Assembly: GCA_037903355.1 (NCBI GenBank)
Contig: JBAJFE010000042.1
Span: 3,670,001 to 3,734,000, forward strand
DNA length: 64,000 bases
From: Trichuris trichiura
Taxonomy: Eukaryota > Nematoda > Enoplea > Trichinellida > Trichuridae
Direction: 5' to 3'
Numbering within the stretch: position 1 is the stretch's first letter; each line of letters starts with the position of its first letter. Below, one piece after another: positions 23,071 to 34,225 of this stretch. The position numbers were made by a program, and so were the translations under genes. The notes under the pieces are model-generated. The model saw nothing but the letters and a program-made list of their open reading frames with translations. It did not search any database and was not told the origin of the DNA.

Positions 23071-25082
23071 TCAGAAATCAGACAATTTACCCACTTTCTG
23101 TAGGTGGGCGCAGATTCCCTGGAGAACGGCCGGTCCTAAGTTTCTTGAACTTATTGGTTGCGAAACTTCTCGCCTTAAAATTTTAGTCTCCGCAGCGGCC
23201 GGAGCTGTATTTAAAAACATTGTTATAGGGAGCTGTCTTTTTTCTTTTTCTTTTTCTTTATAACCGGTTTCTTTATTTGTTTCCAAAGTTTTTTTCGCGG
23301 AATTTTACCCGTTGTTTGTTAAATGTTTATTGCAAAAACGTTTTTTATACGAAGCTTTCGGGCCATGGAGAGGCCTGAAAGCTTCGTATAAAAAACGTTT
23401 TTGCAATAAACATTTAACAAACAACGGGTAAAATTCCGTGAAAAAACGTTGGAAGGGAGCTGTCTCTCACTTTTTTCGTTTCATCGAATAAATCTTGTAA
23501 CGGTTTCAACGAAGCCGTTATTCCTCGTGTAACCATGATGCCACGTTCCATGGATGAATCGATGTAGCAATCATATCATTTACGACTTTCACTTGCTGGA
23601 AAATACTGGCAAGCTTTTGCAGCGTCCAATAGGGTGATTGGGTTTCTTTGTCTTCCGTGATGTCTTCTTCGCTGCCCGTAGCTGATGGCATCAGTTCTTC
23701 GAGTTCCTCGTTGGTGAACGGTTCTCCACAATCTTCTATATGCGCCCTCGTATCGTGTTCTGTTATGTCAGAGAAAACCTCATCTCTCAACTCCTTGGCA
23801 ATATTCACTATGTCCATGACCTCCTCATCGATGGCACCTAAGGCCTCGCATTCATTGACTGCGTCTCTCCACACGCGTTTCCGGCAACCATTGACTGTTC
23901 TAGGCTTTATCTGGTGTACTGCCTCCGCAATAAGGGTGATAGCGTCTGCAATTGAGAACCGTTCCCACAGGCTGGTAAGATTACAGTCAGGATTAGCGTA
24001 AAGGGTATCACGACGTTTCCCAAATACGAGACGAGTATGAGTAGCCTTAGTGCATTTTATGGCGCCCTGATCCAGTAGCTTTAGTAGTGATGTCGAGTTA
24101 GCGGGCAAGAATTTTTTGTCGACGTTTTCATTAGCGAAGCTAAAAGACTGTGGATGACCAGGAGCGTTATCAATTACGAGAGGGACCTTGAAAGTCATCT
24201 CTTTGCTTTCCAGGTATTTTTTTGCTTCAGGAATGAAGCATTGGTTAGACCACTCCGTAGAAAGGATAACCATCATCTACGCCTTCTTGTAGTGCTGCCA
24301 GAATACCGGCAGGCAATCTTTGTTCTTGTTTTTGAGCGACTGAGGGTTAAAAGTCCAGTAGACAACGCCGAGCTTAATAATGTGCCCTGCTGCGCTGCCA
24401 GAGAGTACAAGAGTGAGTCTACCTTTCAGTAGTCTGAATCCCGGGGCTTGATTTGCGTTCTTATGAGTGCACGTGCGCTTTGGCATTTGCTTCCAGAATA
24501 ATGCTGTCTCGTCACGATTGAAGATTTGTTCTGGGAGATAGCCCATTTGGTCCACCGTCTCTTTGAATTCTTTTGGGAAGTTCGAGACAGCTATGAAATC
24601 AGCTGATTCGGCTTTCCCAGTAATCTTTAAGTTCTCGAGGTTGAAACTCTTCCCGTATTTTGCTAGCCATCCTTTGCTAGCAGTAAACCCTTTTCTTTCG
24701 TTCTCTGCCTCCGCGCTGGAGAAGTTCTCATATAAGCTCAGCGTTTTCTTCTAAATAAACTTTCCTGATGTTTCGACGACATGTCCTCTATCCAAACGCT
24801 TAGCGCTTTCTTGGCCTTCACGAGGACTTTGATGCGAACCACAACAGCTGTTTTCGCCAATGAAGGGTCAGGATGAATGTTTCCTCGAATCTCAGCTTCC
24901 TTCCGTTTTATCGTACGAATGCTGGATTCATTCTTGCCGATCCTGCAGCCCACTTCGGCATACGACAATCTGCTTTTCAAAAGATCTAGGACTTTTAATT
25001 TCTCTTGAAGGGTAAGGACGCTACGTTGTCTCTTAGCCTTAGAGGAACCGCTGTGTTCACTTACTTGCCTTCTGTCAGCCAT
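23071..25082 (-). pseudogene. Tigger transposase, broken
   Basis: ATG at 25,082 begins a CENP-B/Psq-type helix-turn-helix domain (LTLQEKLKVLDLLKSRLSYA ... RIGKNESSIRTI). The second DNA-binding part (ENERKGFTASKGWLAKYGKS) follows near 24,700 in a shifted frame. The DDE-type catalytic core has IFNRDETALFW (first D), LVIDNAPGHP (second D) and LLDQGAI (third D). The tail is acidic. Breaks: stop at 24,738-24,740 with a frame shift, an in-frame TAG at 24,277-24,279, a stop at 23,518-23,520, and the palindrome 23,239-23,454. The three catalytic residues are still present. In active relatives this enzyme cuts and pastes the element at TA sites. Confidence 0.88.
23239..23454. repeat. PLE-type palindromic insert
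   Basis: An inverted pair with arms 23,281-23,364 and 23,372-23,454 and a 7-bp spacer. The arms match the PLE-type end at 14,409-14,510. The insert sits in the Tigger element between two copies of GGGAGCTGTCT (23,228-23,238 and 23,455-23,465), an 11-bp target duplication; the related Tigger copy at 9,050 lacks it. The spacer region is too short for the complete hammerhead core seen in other copies. It encodes nothing. Confidence 0.8.
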
Positions 25083-25433
25083 CCTCCTATGCGACACCAG
25101 TTACACGACGCAAAAGTTCGGATCTACCACGCTGCAGGGAAACTGATATTTGCGCATAGCGAACGGGTCCGACAACGCGCACGAAGCAACAATGAGAAAT
25201 CAGAAAAATGACGAGTCCTTATTAGCATTGTGTACGGTTCAGAAAGCGTTGTGGGCAGAAAATGTTTTTCGCGCCCATGCAGATGATCACGCTGCTGCGC
25301 TGGTATGCAACGACACTAGTGCTACTATAATGCCGGCTAGCGGTGCATATGTCTTTGCGAAAAGATGACGTCACTATTTCACGTTGGACAAATTGCGTTG
25401 CACAGAATCCGCGGATAACGAGGGCCGACTATA

Positions 25434-25585
25434 TTTACAAAATTCTATATTTTATGCCGGAGTTAGTAGTCACTATGGTTTTCATTTAAAGACGCATATG
25501 TATCCGAAATTTGTTTTGAGATAGCTTTTTGGCTAAAATTCTGTGCTTACTAACAAATTTTGACCTGAGAAAGCGAAGTCTATGC

Positions 25586-25630
<45 letters not shown>

Positions 25631-26792
25631 TGTAAACCCGATTTCTGTCTGCATCACAACGAGCAGTGCCGCATTTAAGCCAGTCTGTTGGGGTTCCCGC
25701 GCATGCTGTAAGCAGCGCGCTTTAGTTTTTATCCACTCAAGGAAAAGGAACGTCGCACTATTTTGCAGTTGTGAAGTAATTGAACCGGGAAAACCAATAG
25801 TGGTTTGAAAATGCATTTTCTCTTCTTTTGTTCGCAGTTTACTGCGGAAAACGACTAATACTGATGAAATCTTCGTTAGATTCTGCGGAAGTTTTTTAAT
25901 CTGCTTATTCAATTCCCAGTGCCAATACTATTCGTTTAAAACTTGTTGACCGTGACCGTGCATTTAATGTACATTAGTGGCGTTATCCTGGATTTTAAGT
26001 GTGTGCTCACTAGTTTCTTAGGTGCCCTTTTCACGACTGCCTTCCTAAAGGCTATTCCCAAAATTAGTTTGGCTAAATTTGATGTGCGTTTGAAACAGGA
26101 AAATATAAGGGCATGCAGTTTGTCCTCTAAATGTTTTTTCGGTCCGTGGATAGTTCGAAGGATACTTCCGCATTTTATGACTTCTGCCTAATGGTTACGC
26201 TGCTGGAGAATAATTATGTTCTGTTATATCCATTGCATAACCTATTGGCGTACGCTCAACGAGCTTGTTTGGAATTCGAAAGAATCTGTAGAAGCTGTTT
26301 CTCAAACTACGCTTTTCTCACTGTAAATATTAACTTCGTTAAGAAATCTGTTTTGCGTTTCTTACAGTATACGTCATAGACGTTTAAGCTGTTGTGCTTT
26401 TGCGAGTATCTAGCGACCTATAAATAATTATGAGCAGTTACAATTCGGTTTTCATTTTAATGTAGATTCAGCCATAAGGTGCCAACAGTACCAAGCGCCA
26501 AGTACAAAATAAAGAAATGTTCATCTAGCAATTGCTCATTAATAGAAAGATCGTCTCCACTTTGTATTAAGAACATTCGACTATCTATTGTCTGACACTT
26601 AGTTCCTGCCGGCAGTTGCGCTAACTTTTCTTTATTTGTTGTTTCTATTAAGAGAGAAACTAAATGACTCGCCATAGACATCGCAACGTGAGTACTTTAA
26701 AGCGGCGAATGAAACAACTTGCAATACTTGATGATTTTGAAAGACAGGATGTCTTTTAACAGGCTTGAATAGTTTCATAGTTGGTCTTCTGG
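25434..26792. repeat. Unassigned stretch with a (CT)n(CA)n microsatellite
   Basis: A compound microsatellite of CT then CA dinucleotides lies at 25,585-25,630. Nothing else in the stretch is recognised. The open frame at 25,943-26,191 was examined as a possible FGF exon and does not fit. Confidence 0.6.
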
Positions 26793-27102
26793 TTCACGGG
26801 TTTGGCCAGTTGGATGTATCTGTAAGTAAACTTCAAAGTGCCCTACCAACGGATGGATGAGCAAATTGTAAGAGAAAATACAGAACAATTTGTATACCGT
26901 ACGTTTCGGAACTGCTCGTGTTCCGTCGTCAGCACTGCTGACTGACTAGCTCCCCAACACTGCTGACGACGGAACATGAGCAGTTCCGAAACGTACGGTA
27001 TACAAATTGTTCTGTATTTTCTCTTACAATTTGCTCATCCATCCACTGGTAGGGCACTTTGAAGTTTACTTACAGATACATCCAACAGGCCAAACCCGTG
27101 AA
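26793..27102. repeat. PLE terminal palindrome with two hammerhead-like cores
   Basis: The arms are 26,793-26,934 and 26,961-27,102, each 142 bp and almost identical when reverse complemented, with a 26-bp spacer. Each arm equals the 3' end of the Penelope-like element at 33,500-34,225 (for example GAGCAAATTGTAAGAGAAAA against its complement there). Each contains a hammerhead-like core: CTGACGA at 26,963-26,969 with GAAA at 26,988-26,991 on the + strand, and the mirror image at 26,932-26,904 on the minus strand. There is no coding sequence. Confidence 0.85.
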
Positions 27103-28175
27103 TTTGAAGATCTGCTACGAATACTTGATGATCTCGTAATTACATTATGTCCTCAGCGAAAATTTCTAACAGCTTAATATAAGTAGTTACATCAAACAAC
27201 ACGATTTTAGAACTTCGCTTGTTTGTTTCCCGAAGCAGCGCGTTTTACTGCATGTGAAAATCACGGAAGGTAGCTCTCAGGATCAACTGTCTCGTCATCA
27301 GCGTCTGAGTTAGTGATGGGATGTTCAAAGTAACGGACGCGGAGAAATAGGTCAAAGACGAAATAAACCAAGTTGAAAAATTGAGCCAGAAAGTGAGCAA
27401 CTCCTTATGCAGCTTCCTGAAAATCCTTGAAGTACGATGACAACGATTGCAATTTTTTTCTGGTGTAAGTCGAGTACCTTCGTACACGCCCTACGATTCA
27501 ACCTAACGGAAGCGTCGTGAACCTTGCCAACATGCATCTGTCCAAACGTAAACCTTCTTCCCTTTCGTTGTTTCAGTCGATTGCCATCAGGCCGTCTCTT
27601 CTATAAAACATAAGGCTAGTTCCTTTATTCAGCCGATCTAGTATTAGATTATTGTTCAGCGCTTAGGGCGCAGCTCTGCTTCGTGCTGTTTATGTTTATC
27701 TAGACGTCGCTAGCCTTAACACTCCACTCACGGTTGCTAGTACGATTAATTTGTATATAGGAAGCCGCTTTTGCTTTTCAAAGCGTAAGGTGATTCCTTA
27801 AAAAGTTCATCTGGGAGCTTAGTGAGCATGGATTATGTGGCTTGTGCGCAGCGACTGCTGATGCTTATAGGGCCTACGCCAAACCATTCCACAACAAGTG
27901 AGTGCGGTCTGCCATCCTAGCTATTATTTGTCCAGTCTGATCTTTTGTCGGCATTCTGACATCTGCTAACTAATATGTTCCTGAAACCTGTGAAATGCCG
28001 TTTTTCCCGTCTCCTCAATATACGATGCAGAACAGCTACGTTTAACAGTTTAAGCCACTCGAGAGCAGTGACTCTGAAGTACATTAATCTTATTATTATT
28101 GACACAGGAACATGCATCCAGCGAGCTCTGGAAGAATAATGTGAACTTAACTGCTTTCTCCAGTCGTTTAACTAT
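27103..28175. other. Unassigned region
   Basis: No gene, RNA or element is recognised. Minus-strand frames at 27,245-27,537 and 27,917-28,117 are short and without motif. Confidence 0.4.
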
Positions 28176-28310
28176 TTCTGGCCGACAAGTCGTTTGACCG
28201 ACAGTTGTTTATTCGACTTGTTGTCTGACCGACAGTTCGTATTGCCGATAACTTGAATAGCCGGCAGGTCGAACGGCCGACAAGTCGTTTGGCCCACAAA
28301 CTGTTTTCGT
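28176..28310. repeat. Degenerate tandem repeat, CCGACAAGTCGTTTG type
   Basis: Five to six imperfect units of roughly 20 bp built on GGCCGACAAGTCGTTTG follow each other. The reverse complement of the same repeat occurs at 34,870-34,960 (CCTGTCGGCCATACGACTTT). Coding potential is not apparent. Confidence 0.65.
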
Positions 28311-28871
28311 TGGCCGTGTCAAAAACGCTGAATAGGTGAAAAAAACAGTTATCGAAAATTTCGAATGCCTTAAAATCCTGAATTAGCCGAAATTCTGATC
28401 GGATGAAAAGACACACAAAAAATCGCATTATAGTTGCTTTCCATCCTGCATGCATAGTATATGCTGCGTTCGGCTATTCTCTTGTCATGCAATAGTAAAA
28501 GTTTTTTAAACGTAGTTGTAGGATATGAAGTAAAGCCTATCATCTGCATAGCATTATAAACACGCGCCTCCCTCTCCCATTCTTCATGAATCACATGGAT
28601 CAATTATGAGGACTTCTGCGCTTCCCTACGCTCGTACCACGTTTCAAAATCAGACTTTCTGGTAAGTTACGATGTGAAGGATCTCTTTACCAGCATTCCC
28701 ATGTCACACACCCTCAACAGACTACAAACCCTATTGAACAAGGACAGCAGTTTAAGTGAGAGAACTAAGCTGTTTCCTTGTCAAATAGTAAAGTTAGTCT
28801 CATTTTGTATGTGTGAAGGGAACTACTTCAGGTTTCAAGAAAGCTTCTTCTGACAGAACGAGGGAGCACCA

Positions 28872-29987
28872 ATGGGCAGTCCGCTTTCTCCGGTCCTCGC
28901 TGAGTTGTTCATGGAGCACCTAGAGGAAACTGCCTTCGAAAGTTCGGACAACCATTGCACTCCCCGTCTGTTCAAGCGCTATGTAGATGATATTTTTGCT
29001 ATTGTTAAAAAAGAACAGGAGGAAGCTCTTTTGAAACACCTGAACTCGATCTTCCCAGGAAAAATTTCCTTTACAATTGAAAGGGAAGTAGGCAGGAAAC
29101 TTCCCTTCCTGGATGTGTTGGTTCACCGAAATGCTACGTCTTTAAAAACAACAGTATATAGGAAACCAACGCATTCGAACAGATACCTGCATTTCTCCTC
29201 ACACCACCCCATGTCAGTAAAGAGGGGCATAGTGACAGGGATGGTGGACCGCTCCATCGCAATCTGTGATCCAGAATTCCTGAACTCTGAATTACACCAC
29301 ATTGCGACGACGTTGGAGAAAAACGGCTACCCCAAAACCTTCGTCTCCTCCACCATAGCGCGAAGGTTGAACCCTACCGACACCACCTCAAATAATGGGA
29401 GGAATCCTCTCCCAGTTCTCACCATTCCTTACTACGCCGGCCTGGGAGAACACTTGCAACGTCTGGGTCGCCAGTACGGCTTCCGCATTTTCTTAAAGTC
29501 TTCCCCCAACCTTCGTTCCTTAGTCCGGAACGATAAGATCAAGGTCCTATTCGAACAGAGACCTAGCGTCGTTTATGTGATTAATTGTGATTGCAACGCC
29601 CTATTTGACAGATTTAAAGAACACATGAATGCGCTCAACAGTTACCGGACCGCTGAAGATGAACTGAACGGAATATACAGGGCACGTCGGGGGCGTCCGA
29701 GAACAATTCCGCCTTTACAAGCCATGGAAAAAGCGAAGAACACCTCCGCGGTTGCTGAGCATTCCTCTCAATGCTCACGTGACCTGCACCCGTCCATCAT
29801 TTGCCGTGAGAGCCATTTTCACCTTAGGCAAATAAAGGAGTCCCTGTTCATTCGCAATAACATTTCCATTAACCGTGACAAAGGGGTGGTGGTCAGCTCG
29901 ATATGGACATCTGTTGTCAGTAAAACGGGTTGTTGTTCCATACTGGCTAGCGCCCCCTCCCTACCTATAAATACCCTAACATCGTAG
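28872..29987 (+). pseudogene. PLE reverse transcriptase-endonuclease, partial
   Basis: The 371-codon frame contains MGSPLSPVLAELFME, the catalytic FKRYVDDIFAIV box and LPFLDVLVHR, YRKPTHSNRY and LRSLVRNDK segments of Penelope reverse transcriptase plus linker. The endonuclease starts with SVVYVINCDCNALF (GIY half), but the next residues are DRFKEH. The roughly ten-residue block with YIGETGN present in the sister copies at 33,560 and 50,440 is missing without loss of frame. The C-terminal block ICRESHFHLRQIKESLFIR is intact. The polymerase motifs look intact but the nuclease should be dead. A stop before 28,860 separates it from upstream RT sequence. Confidence 0.88.
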
Positions 29988-30010
29988 TAAAAGTACCATT
30001 ACCACCATCG

Positions 30011-30039
30011 CTGACGACGGGACAAGGTTAGTCCCGAAA
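30011..30039 (+). ncRNA. Hammerhead-ribozyme-like core, PLE 3' end
   Basis: CTGACGA (30,011-30,017), an unpaired C, a five-base-pair stem GGGAC/GTCCC with a 7-base loop, then GAAA (30,036-30,039). The motif is 24 bp after the coding region of the PLE. It fits the small hammerhead variants known from Penelope-like elements. Confidence 0.6.
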
Positions 30040-30234
30040 GCTACGAACTGTTAAGTGTTTGTTCTGTATTTTTCCTTAATAATTGCTCATCCATCCGTTG
30101 GTAGGACATTTCCTTCGGTTTAATTGCAGAACCCATCAACGAGCAAGAAAACATACCGTTTAAAGTAGTGATTAAAACTAGTACATTAGTTAAACACAGT
30201 GCGAGGAAACTGCAAAATGAACATTATATGTACA

Positions 30235-31795
30235 GGAGAAGAATGCTCAGAGCGAAATACTGCGTGCGATGGCCCTGAGATAATACAACAGGTGCGGCTG
30301 GGCTTCTCGATCGCCAATGATATTCTGAATTCTTTCCTCGTATGAAGCCCATGAATGCATTCTGCTCGTGGATGGAATTCGTTCGCGTTCAGTTTCAACC
30401 CGGCGCTACTCTTTTCAGAACTCCTCTACTAGGCGATACAGACTCACGTGGGCTCTTCCCACGGCAATTCCCCAGCGTCGGTGCCACGCTTCTACGCTGT
30501 GTTCTGGGTGCGCAGATACCCTCCTCACGCATGGACTCATAGACAAACCACTTCGATGGGAGAAAAAAAGGCGGCCAGCGGGCAGCACCAGCGCGAGACC
30601 GCCATCTAATTCGTCCATGCACATAAATTCTGTTAAACCATTCCATGACTTCACTTGCTTCTTCGGGCAAGTGAAGTTTCAGTTGTTCGAAAGCCGCAGG
30701 TATCTCATCCGCAGGCAAAAACTCCAAAAGTCATAGATGGTGCAGCTTCAAACTCATCAGCGCTATAATGGCTTGCCAAACCATTTGATTGAATTTTGCG
30801 CCAGATGCACTGCGCCATGTGAAAGAAGCAGACCATAAAGAGGCGCTTTTGCACCGGTTTGTCGAATAATCACGGTCTTTTACAGGAAAATTAAGAAGAA
30901 AAAGCAAGTTTTATTCATAGCATCGTCAGTGCTAAGGGAAAACGTACCTTGTTTACAGCACCTTGGAATTTACTTTTCCCTGCATTGATGGTGGCCAATT
31001 CAAGATCTGTCATTATGACTTGCGGGTTTAGATGTAGCTCTTATTCCTTTGCAGTATCTACTAGGTCTTCAAATAGGCGCTTGTAACGCGCTTGGCTTTT
31101 GCGACTCATCAAGGCGTAAACTAATGAAAATATTCAGGAGCCTACGGGCGCGTAAATAGTATAAATTTGGTAAAGAATCGCAGGCACCGTTTTGAACGTC
31201 CCCTCCACGATCCACACTGGTACATGTGCGAGCCTGTCCACGCTGGTTCTAGTAGTGAATAGAACAACACGATCCTCACCGACGGTGGCGTCTTTTAACA
31301 AAAATAAAATCCCTGTCTAATGTTCTGTGCAGCTTCTCTGGAGCTTGGACTTCGGTGAGGGCGCTGGGATCGACATAATGACAAGATTTTGGCGCTCCCC
31401 CTGATCATACAACGAAGGAGATTTGTGGACGGCAAGCAAGGTGCGATTTCCGCCGCTGCAGAGATTGTATAGGCTTATTTAATTTAGCATAGAGCGTTTG
31501 CCATACACCCCGGCTGCATTTTCAAAGTTGCAGTCGCCTTCAAAACACTCACCCCGCTCACGCTTTCCGAGTGATTGTGGTCTACGAAAGTTATCAGCAC
31601 ATGTTGCCCAGCGGACAACCTTTTTACTGCTCGTCCATTGCAGAAGAAGTTCCGTTTTTTTCCACAGCGGCAATAGAACTTATCGCCACGGCGTTTGTCT
31701 TTCACTATCAGGTATCTCTGAGCATTCAGCTTATCACAGTTTCTTTGGGAGGATACCATTACAAAAACTTTTTCCATACTTCCACGAGAAGTCAG
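30235..31795 (-). pseudogene. MULE (Mutator-like) transposase, decayed
   Basis: On the minus strand the order is that of a MULE protein. A FLYWCH-type zinc finger lies at 31,777-31,600 (YLIVKDKRRGDKFYCRC ... HVLITFVDHNHSES). The core follows near 31,230-31,040 with WIVEGTFKTVPAILYQIYTI, FSLVYALMSRKSQARY and VIMTDLELATINA. HMAQCIWRKIQSNGLA is near 30,800 and the C-terminal EAWHRRWGIAVGRAHVSLY near 30,460. The usual DGTF at the first catalytic position reads EGTF here. Several stops and frame shifts split it; the longest open pieces are 31,484-31,777 and 30,395-30,727. No terminal inverted repeats were recognised. Confidence 0.8.
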
Positions 31796-32849
31796 AGACG
31801 CTAATAAAATGAAATCTGATGGTGGATGCGAAACAAAAGGAGTTTTAATAAGACGTTGGGCACTGTATGCTTAAACCAAAAACTAGAATTTGAAATATCT
31901 AGGTCAGTTAAATGAAGTTAGCGCTTACCAATTAAACTATCATAATTCATGACAAAATTGCGCCCTTTACTTTCGGTGGTCACTTGATTGATAGGATACT
32001 ACCGACGTCACTGCAATCGTAAATCAGGTGAATATCAGCATTATGTTTACAAGAAGTCTCTGACTCGTACAATCATTTTTTTTCTATCGCTTTAGGATGT
32101 TTTACATGTTTATCTCCACTCCGTTTTTCTTTGTTTTAAGTTGAGACAAAACAGCAGCAGAAGTCTTCAGACTTGTATGTGAAGCATTTGATGAAGGAGT
32201 TGTCAACGCAATCAACTTTTCAAGATGGTACAAGCATTCCTGAGGTGCAGAAGTCGATTCTTGTGACCGGCCAAGCTCAGAGAATCTCATAACAAGGGCT
32301 TGTGAAACCTACTTCACCAAAAATCGGCTGTAACTATGCGGGAACGTGGAGTAGGACTTAGGATGCGTGCTTCGTCTGCGCAGACCACGTCAAAAACTAC
32401 TGTAAGCACCTAATCACGTTGTGCGTTCGGTTCTATGTGCTCTGCTAGCGTGCGTATCACCGTTAAATCTGATACAAGGGGTATAAAGCCTCAATCTTAA
32501 TAGGTTTGGTACAGTTTACATAATAGGAAACAAAAAGAAGAACTGTAATAATTTGTGAGAAACTCATGGTCTTCATTGTCAGAACGTCTGACTTGGTGTT
32601 TTGTCCTATTACCCCCAAACATATAGTAACCTGCGGAAGTAAACAGCGGAAAGTAAGTAAATTAAGCTATCAAGAAATAAGACGAACTACAGTAGTCACG
32701 TTGGCTGCGAAATTTTTTGAGAAACGCCTTTTTCACTGCGCGGTGTATCTGTAGCGTTCCTAAAATGCCCAGTTGTAACTGTATGAGTGTGTAAAGGACT
32801 TCCCTCCGTAACGTCTGCGTCCTGCTACTTAAACCAATTGATTTCTCAA
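31796..32849. other. Unassigned region
   Basis: Nothing is recognised. The area may include the MULE terminal region, but no 9-bp duplication or inverted repeat was identified by eye. Confidence 0.4.
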
Positions 32850-33106
32850 CCTTGCCAGTCCCGTTTTACGCGCTTACCGAACCCTGCGTTCATGCATCGC
32901 ATAAACTTGCACGAAAGGCTATAATTACCACTCAAAAGCCTGATTTGAGTACATTTGCCAAGCAGGTTTCCTGTTGTTATTTCGACCTTTGTCGGTTCAA
33001 GACAGGCCATCCCGAAACGCCTGCTTTGCCAACGTCGCTGGTGCTTAGGGTTCACGGCAACCAACAATGCTGCCAAAGTGAGATAACATTTATCTCCATA
33101 TTCTGA
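32850..33106 (+). other. Relic of an unknown repeat family, copy 1
   Basis: The stretch encodes HKLARKAI and, further on, CCYFDLCRF. Related DNA lies on the minus strand at 43,330-43,500, which encodes HQKLARKAM and later RCYFDLLT. Shared DNA blocks are CTTGCACGAAARGCTAT and TGTTATTTCGACCTTT. I do not recognise the protein. It is either a transposon or a duplicated host fragment. Confidence 0.35.
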
Positions 33107-33499
33107 AACAGTGTTTGTTTATGTAATCCACGAAACGCGGGCGTAACCCACAACCTTTTTTTTGTATTCTTGTGGCCATCTTCTACCATTGCATAAACCA
33201 AAACATATGGCTTATAATTTCAGCTGGATTGAAATAAGGCCGCGACCAGAGGGCTTGCATGGTTGCCAATAAAGGCAGAACAGGATAGCAGACCTTCCAG
33301 AAAGGAAAACGCATTTGGTGGAGCAACGATAGGTTGTTTGCGGGAAGTGCGGCTTCAAGCTTAAGTCTCCACATTGCCTAAGCTCAAGTAAATTAGCTTT
33401 GATTACGGTTCACATCCGCACGAGAAGACAACGTCTACGCATGTCGCTGCCTCTATGCGTTATCACATGTCCATCCTATTTATCGCCGAAAACAACTAA
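33107..33499. other. Unassigned stretch
   Basis: No feature is recognised. A 63-codon minus-strand frame at 33,183-33,374 has no known motif. Confidence 0.4.
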
Positions 33500-33559
33500 C
33501 AACAAGATGAAGCCCTATTTAATAACGAACAAAAGAGCTCTTCTAATCTTCGTTCGATT

Positions 33560-34015
33560 GTGAGGAATGATAAGATCACAGTTCCCTTTGACAGCAGACC
33601 CGGCGTCATTTACGAAATAAAGTGTGGTTGCAAAGCCTCCTACATAGGAGAAACGGGCAACACTTTACTTCACAGATTCGGCCAACACATGAAGAATGTG
33701 TTGACGTACAAGAACGCCGAACGAAGACTCAATGGGGTACAGGCCACCGGCCCTGGTCGTCCACCGACAACGAACTCTCGAAAAACCATGGAGAACGCGA
33801 TAAGTCCCTCGATGATCGTGGAGCACGCGTCTCGGTGCGCACTCGACCCGCACCCGAAGATTATTTGCCGCGAGACCCTGTTACACCTAAGGCGTATTAA
33901 GGAGGCTCTCTACATCCAGAGCAACTCCACCATTAATCGCGACAATGGAGTATGGGTTAGTGAAGTATGGGCTGCGCAGATTAATAAATTCCAGTGCTGC
34001 GCCCTATCCAACTAA
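33560..34015 (+). pseudogene. PLE GIY-YIG endonuclease domain
   Basis: The 151-codon frame starts within the linker (LRSIVRNDKITVPFDSRP). It holds an intact GIY-YIG pair, GVIYEIKCGC and SYIGETGNTLLHRFGQH, and the C-terminal HASRCALDPHPKIICRE and LRRIKEALYIQSN blocks. In complete PLEs this domain nicks target DNA for reverse transcription. Here it has no polymerase attached and no own promoter, so expression is unlikely. Confidence 0.88.
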
Positions 34016-34083
34016 TCAAACACCCATTGTTCCCATGTGCTATATAACTCCCTTACCGAATAAATACCTTCTCCCTTACACTG

Positions 34084-34112
34084 CTGACGACGGAACAAGA
34101 GCAGTTCTGAAA
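34084..34112 (+). ncRNA. Hammerhead-ribozyme-like core, PLE 3' end
   Basis: CTGACGA (34,084-34,090), unpaired C, stem GGAAC/GTTCT with one weak pair and a 7-base loop, then GAAA (34,109-34,112). It lies 69 bp after the endonuclease stop codon. Confidence 0.55.
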
Positions 34113-34225
34113 CGTACGGTATTCGAATTGTTCTGTATTTTCTCTAACAATTTGCTCATCCATTCGTTAGTAGGGCACTTTGAAGTTTAATTACAGATAC
34201 ATCCAACAGGCCAAACCCGTGAACC

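Larger units (their letters stand above)
22587..25431 (-). mobile_element. pogo/Tigger DNA transposon, nearly full length
   Basis: The ends are CGGTCGGCCTTCGTTATCCG at 22,587 and CGGATAACGAGGGCCGACTA ending at 25,431, with TA duplications at 22,585-22,586 and 25,432-25,433. The transposase runs on the minus strand inside. Insertion of a PLE-type palindrome, frame shifts and stops make it inactive. It is the best copy for reading the family also seen at 2,647-9,592. Confidence 0.9.
28620..30135 (+). mobile_element. Penelope-like element, 5'-truncated
   Basis: PLE reverse-transcriptase sequence begins near 28,650 (SYDVKDLFTSIP) and runs into the large frame 28,872-29,987. After the coding part comes a hammerhead-like core (30,011-30,039) and a terminal sequence TAATTGCTCATCCATCCGTT shared with other PLE ends in the window. 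The 5' half of the reverse transcriptase is missing, as is usual after target-primed insertion. Confidence 0.88.
33500..34225 (+). mobile_element. Penelope-like element, 3' fragment
   Basis: Contains the linker-endonuclease frame (33,560-34,015), a hammerhead-like core (34,084-34,112) and the terminal sequence through CCAACAGGCCAAACCCGTGA. The same terminal sequence forms both arms of the palindrome at 26,793-27,102. The reverse transcriptase is missing, so this is a severely 5'-truncated copy. Confidence 0.85.

Noticed and set aside
25585..25630. CT/CA tract as a regulatory element
   Set aside because: It is a plain microsatellite with no gene next to it.
25943..26191. Possible FGF second exon (contains ILDFK)
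   Set aside because: The residues around it do not follow the FGF pattern after LEF (no glycine-rich IRG block) and no good acceptor site precedes it.
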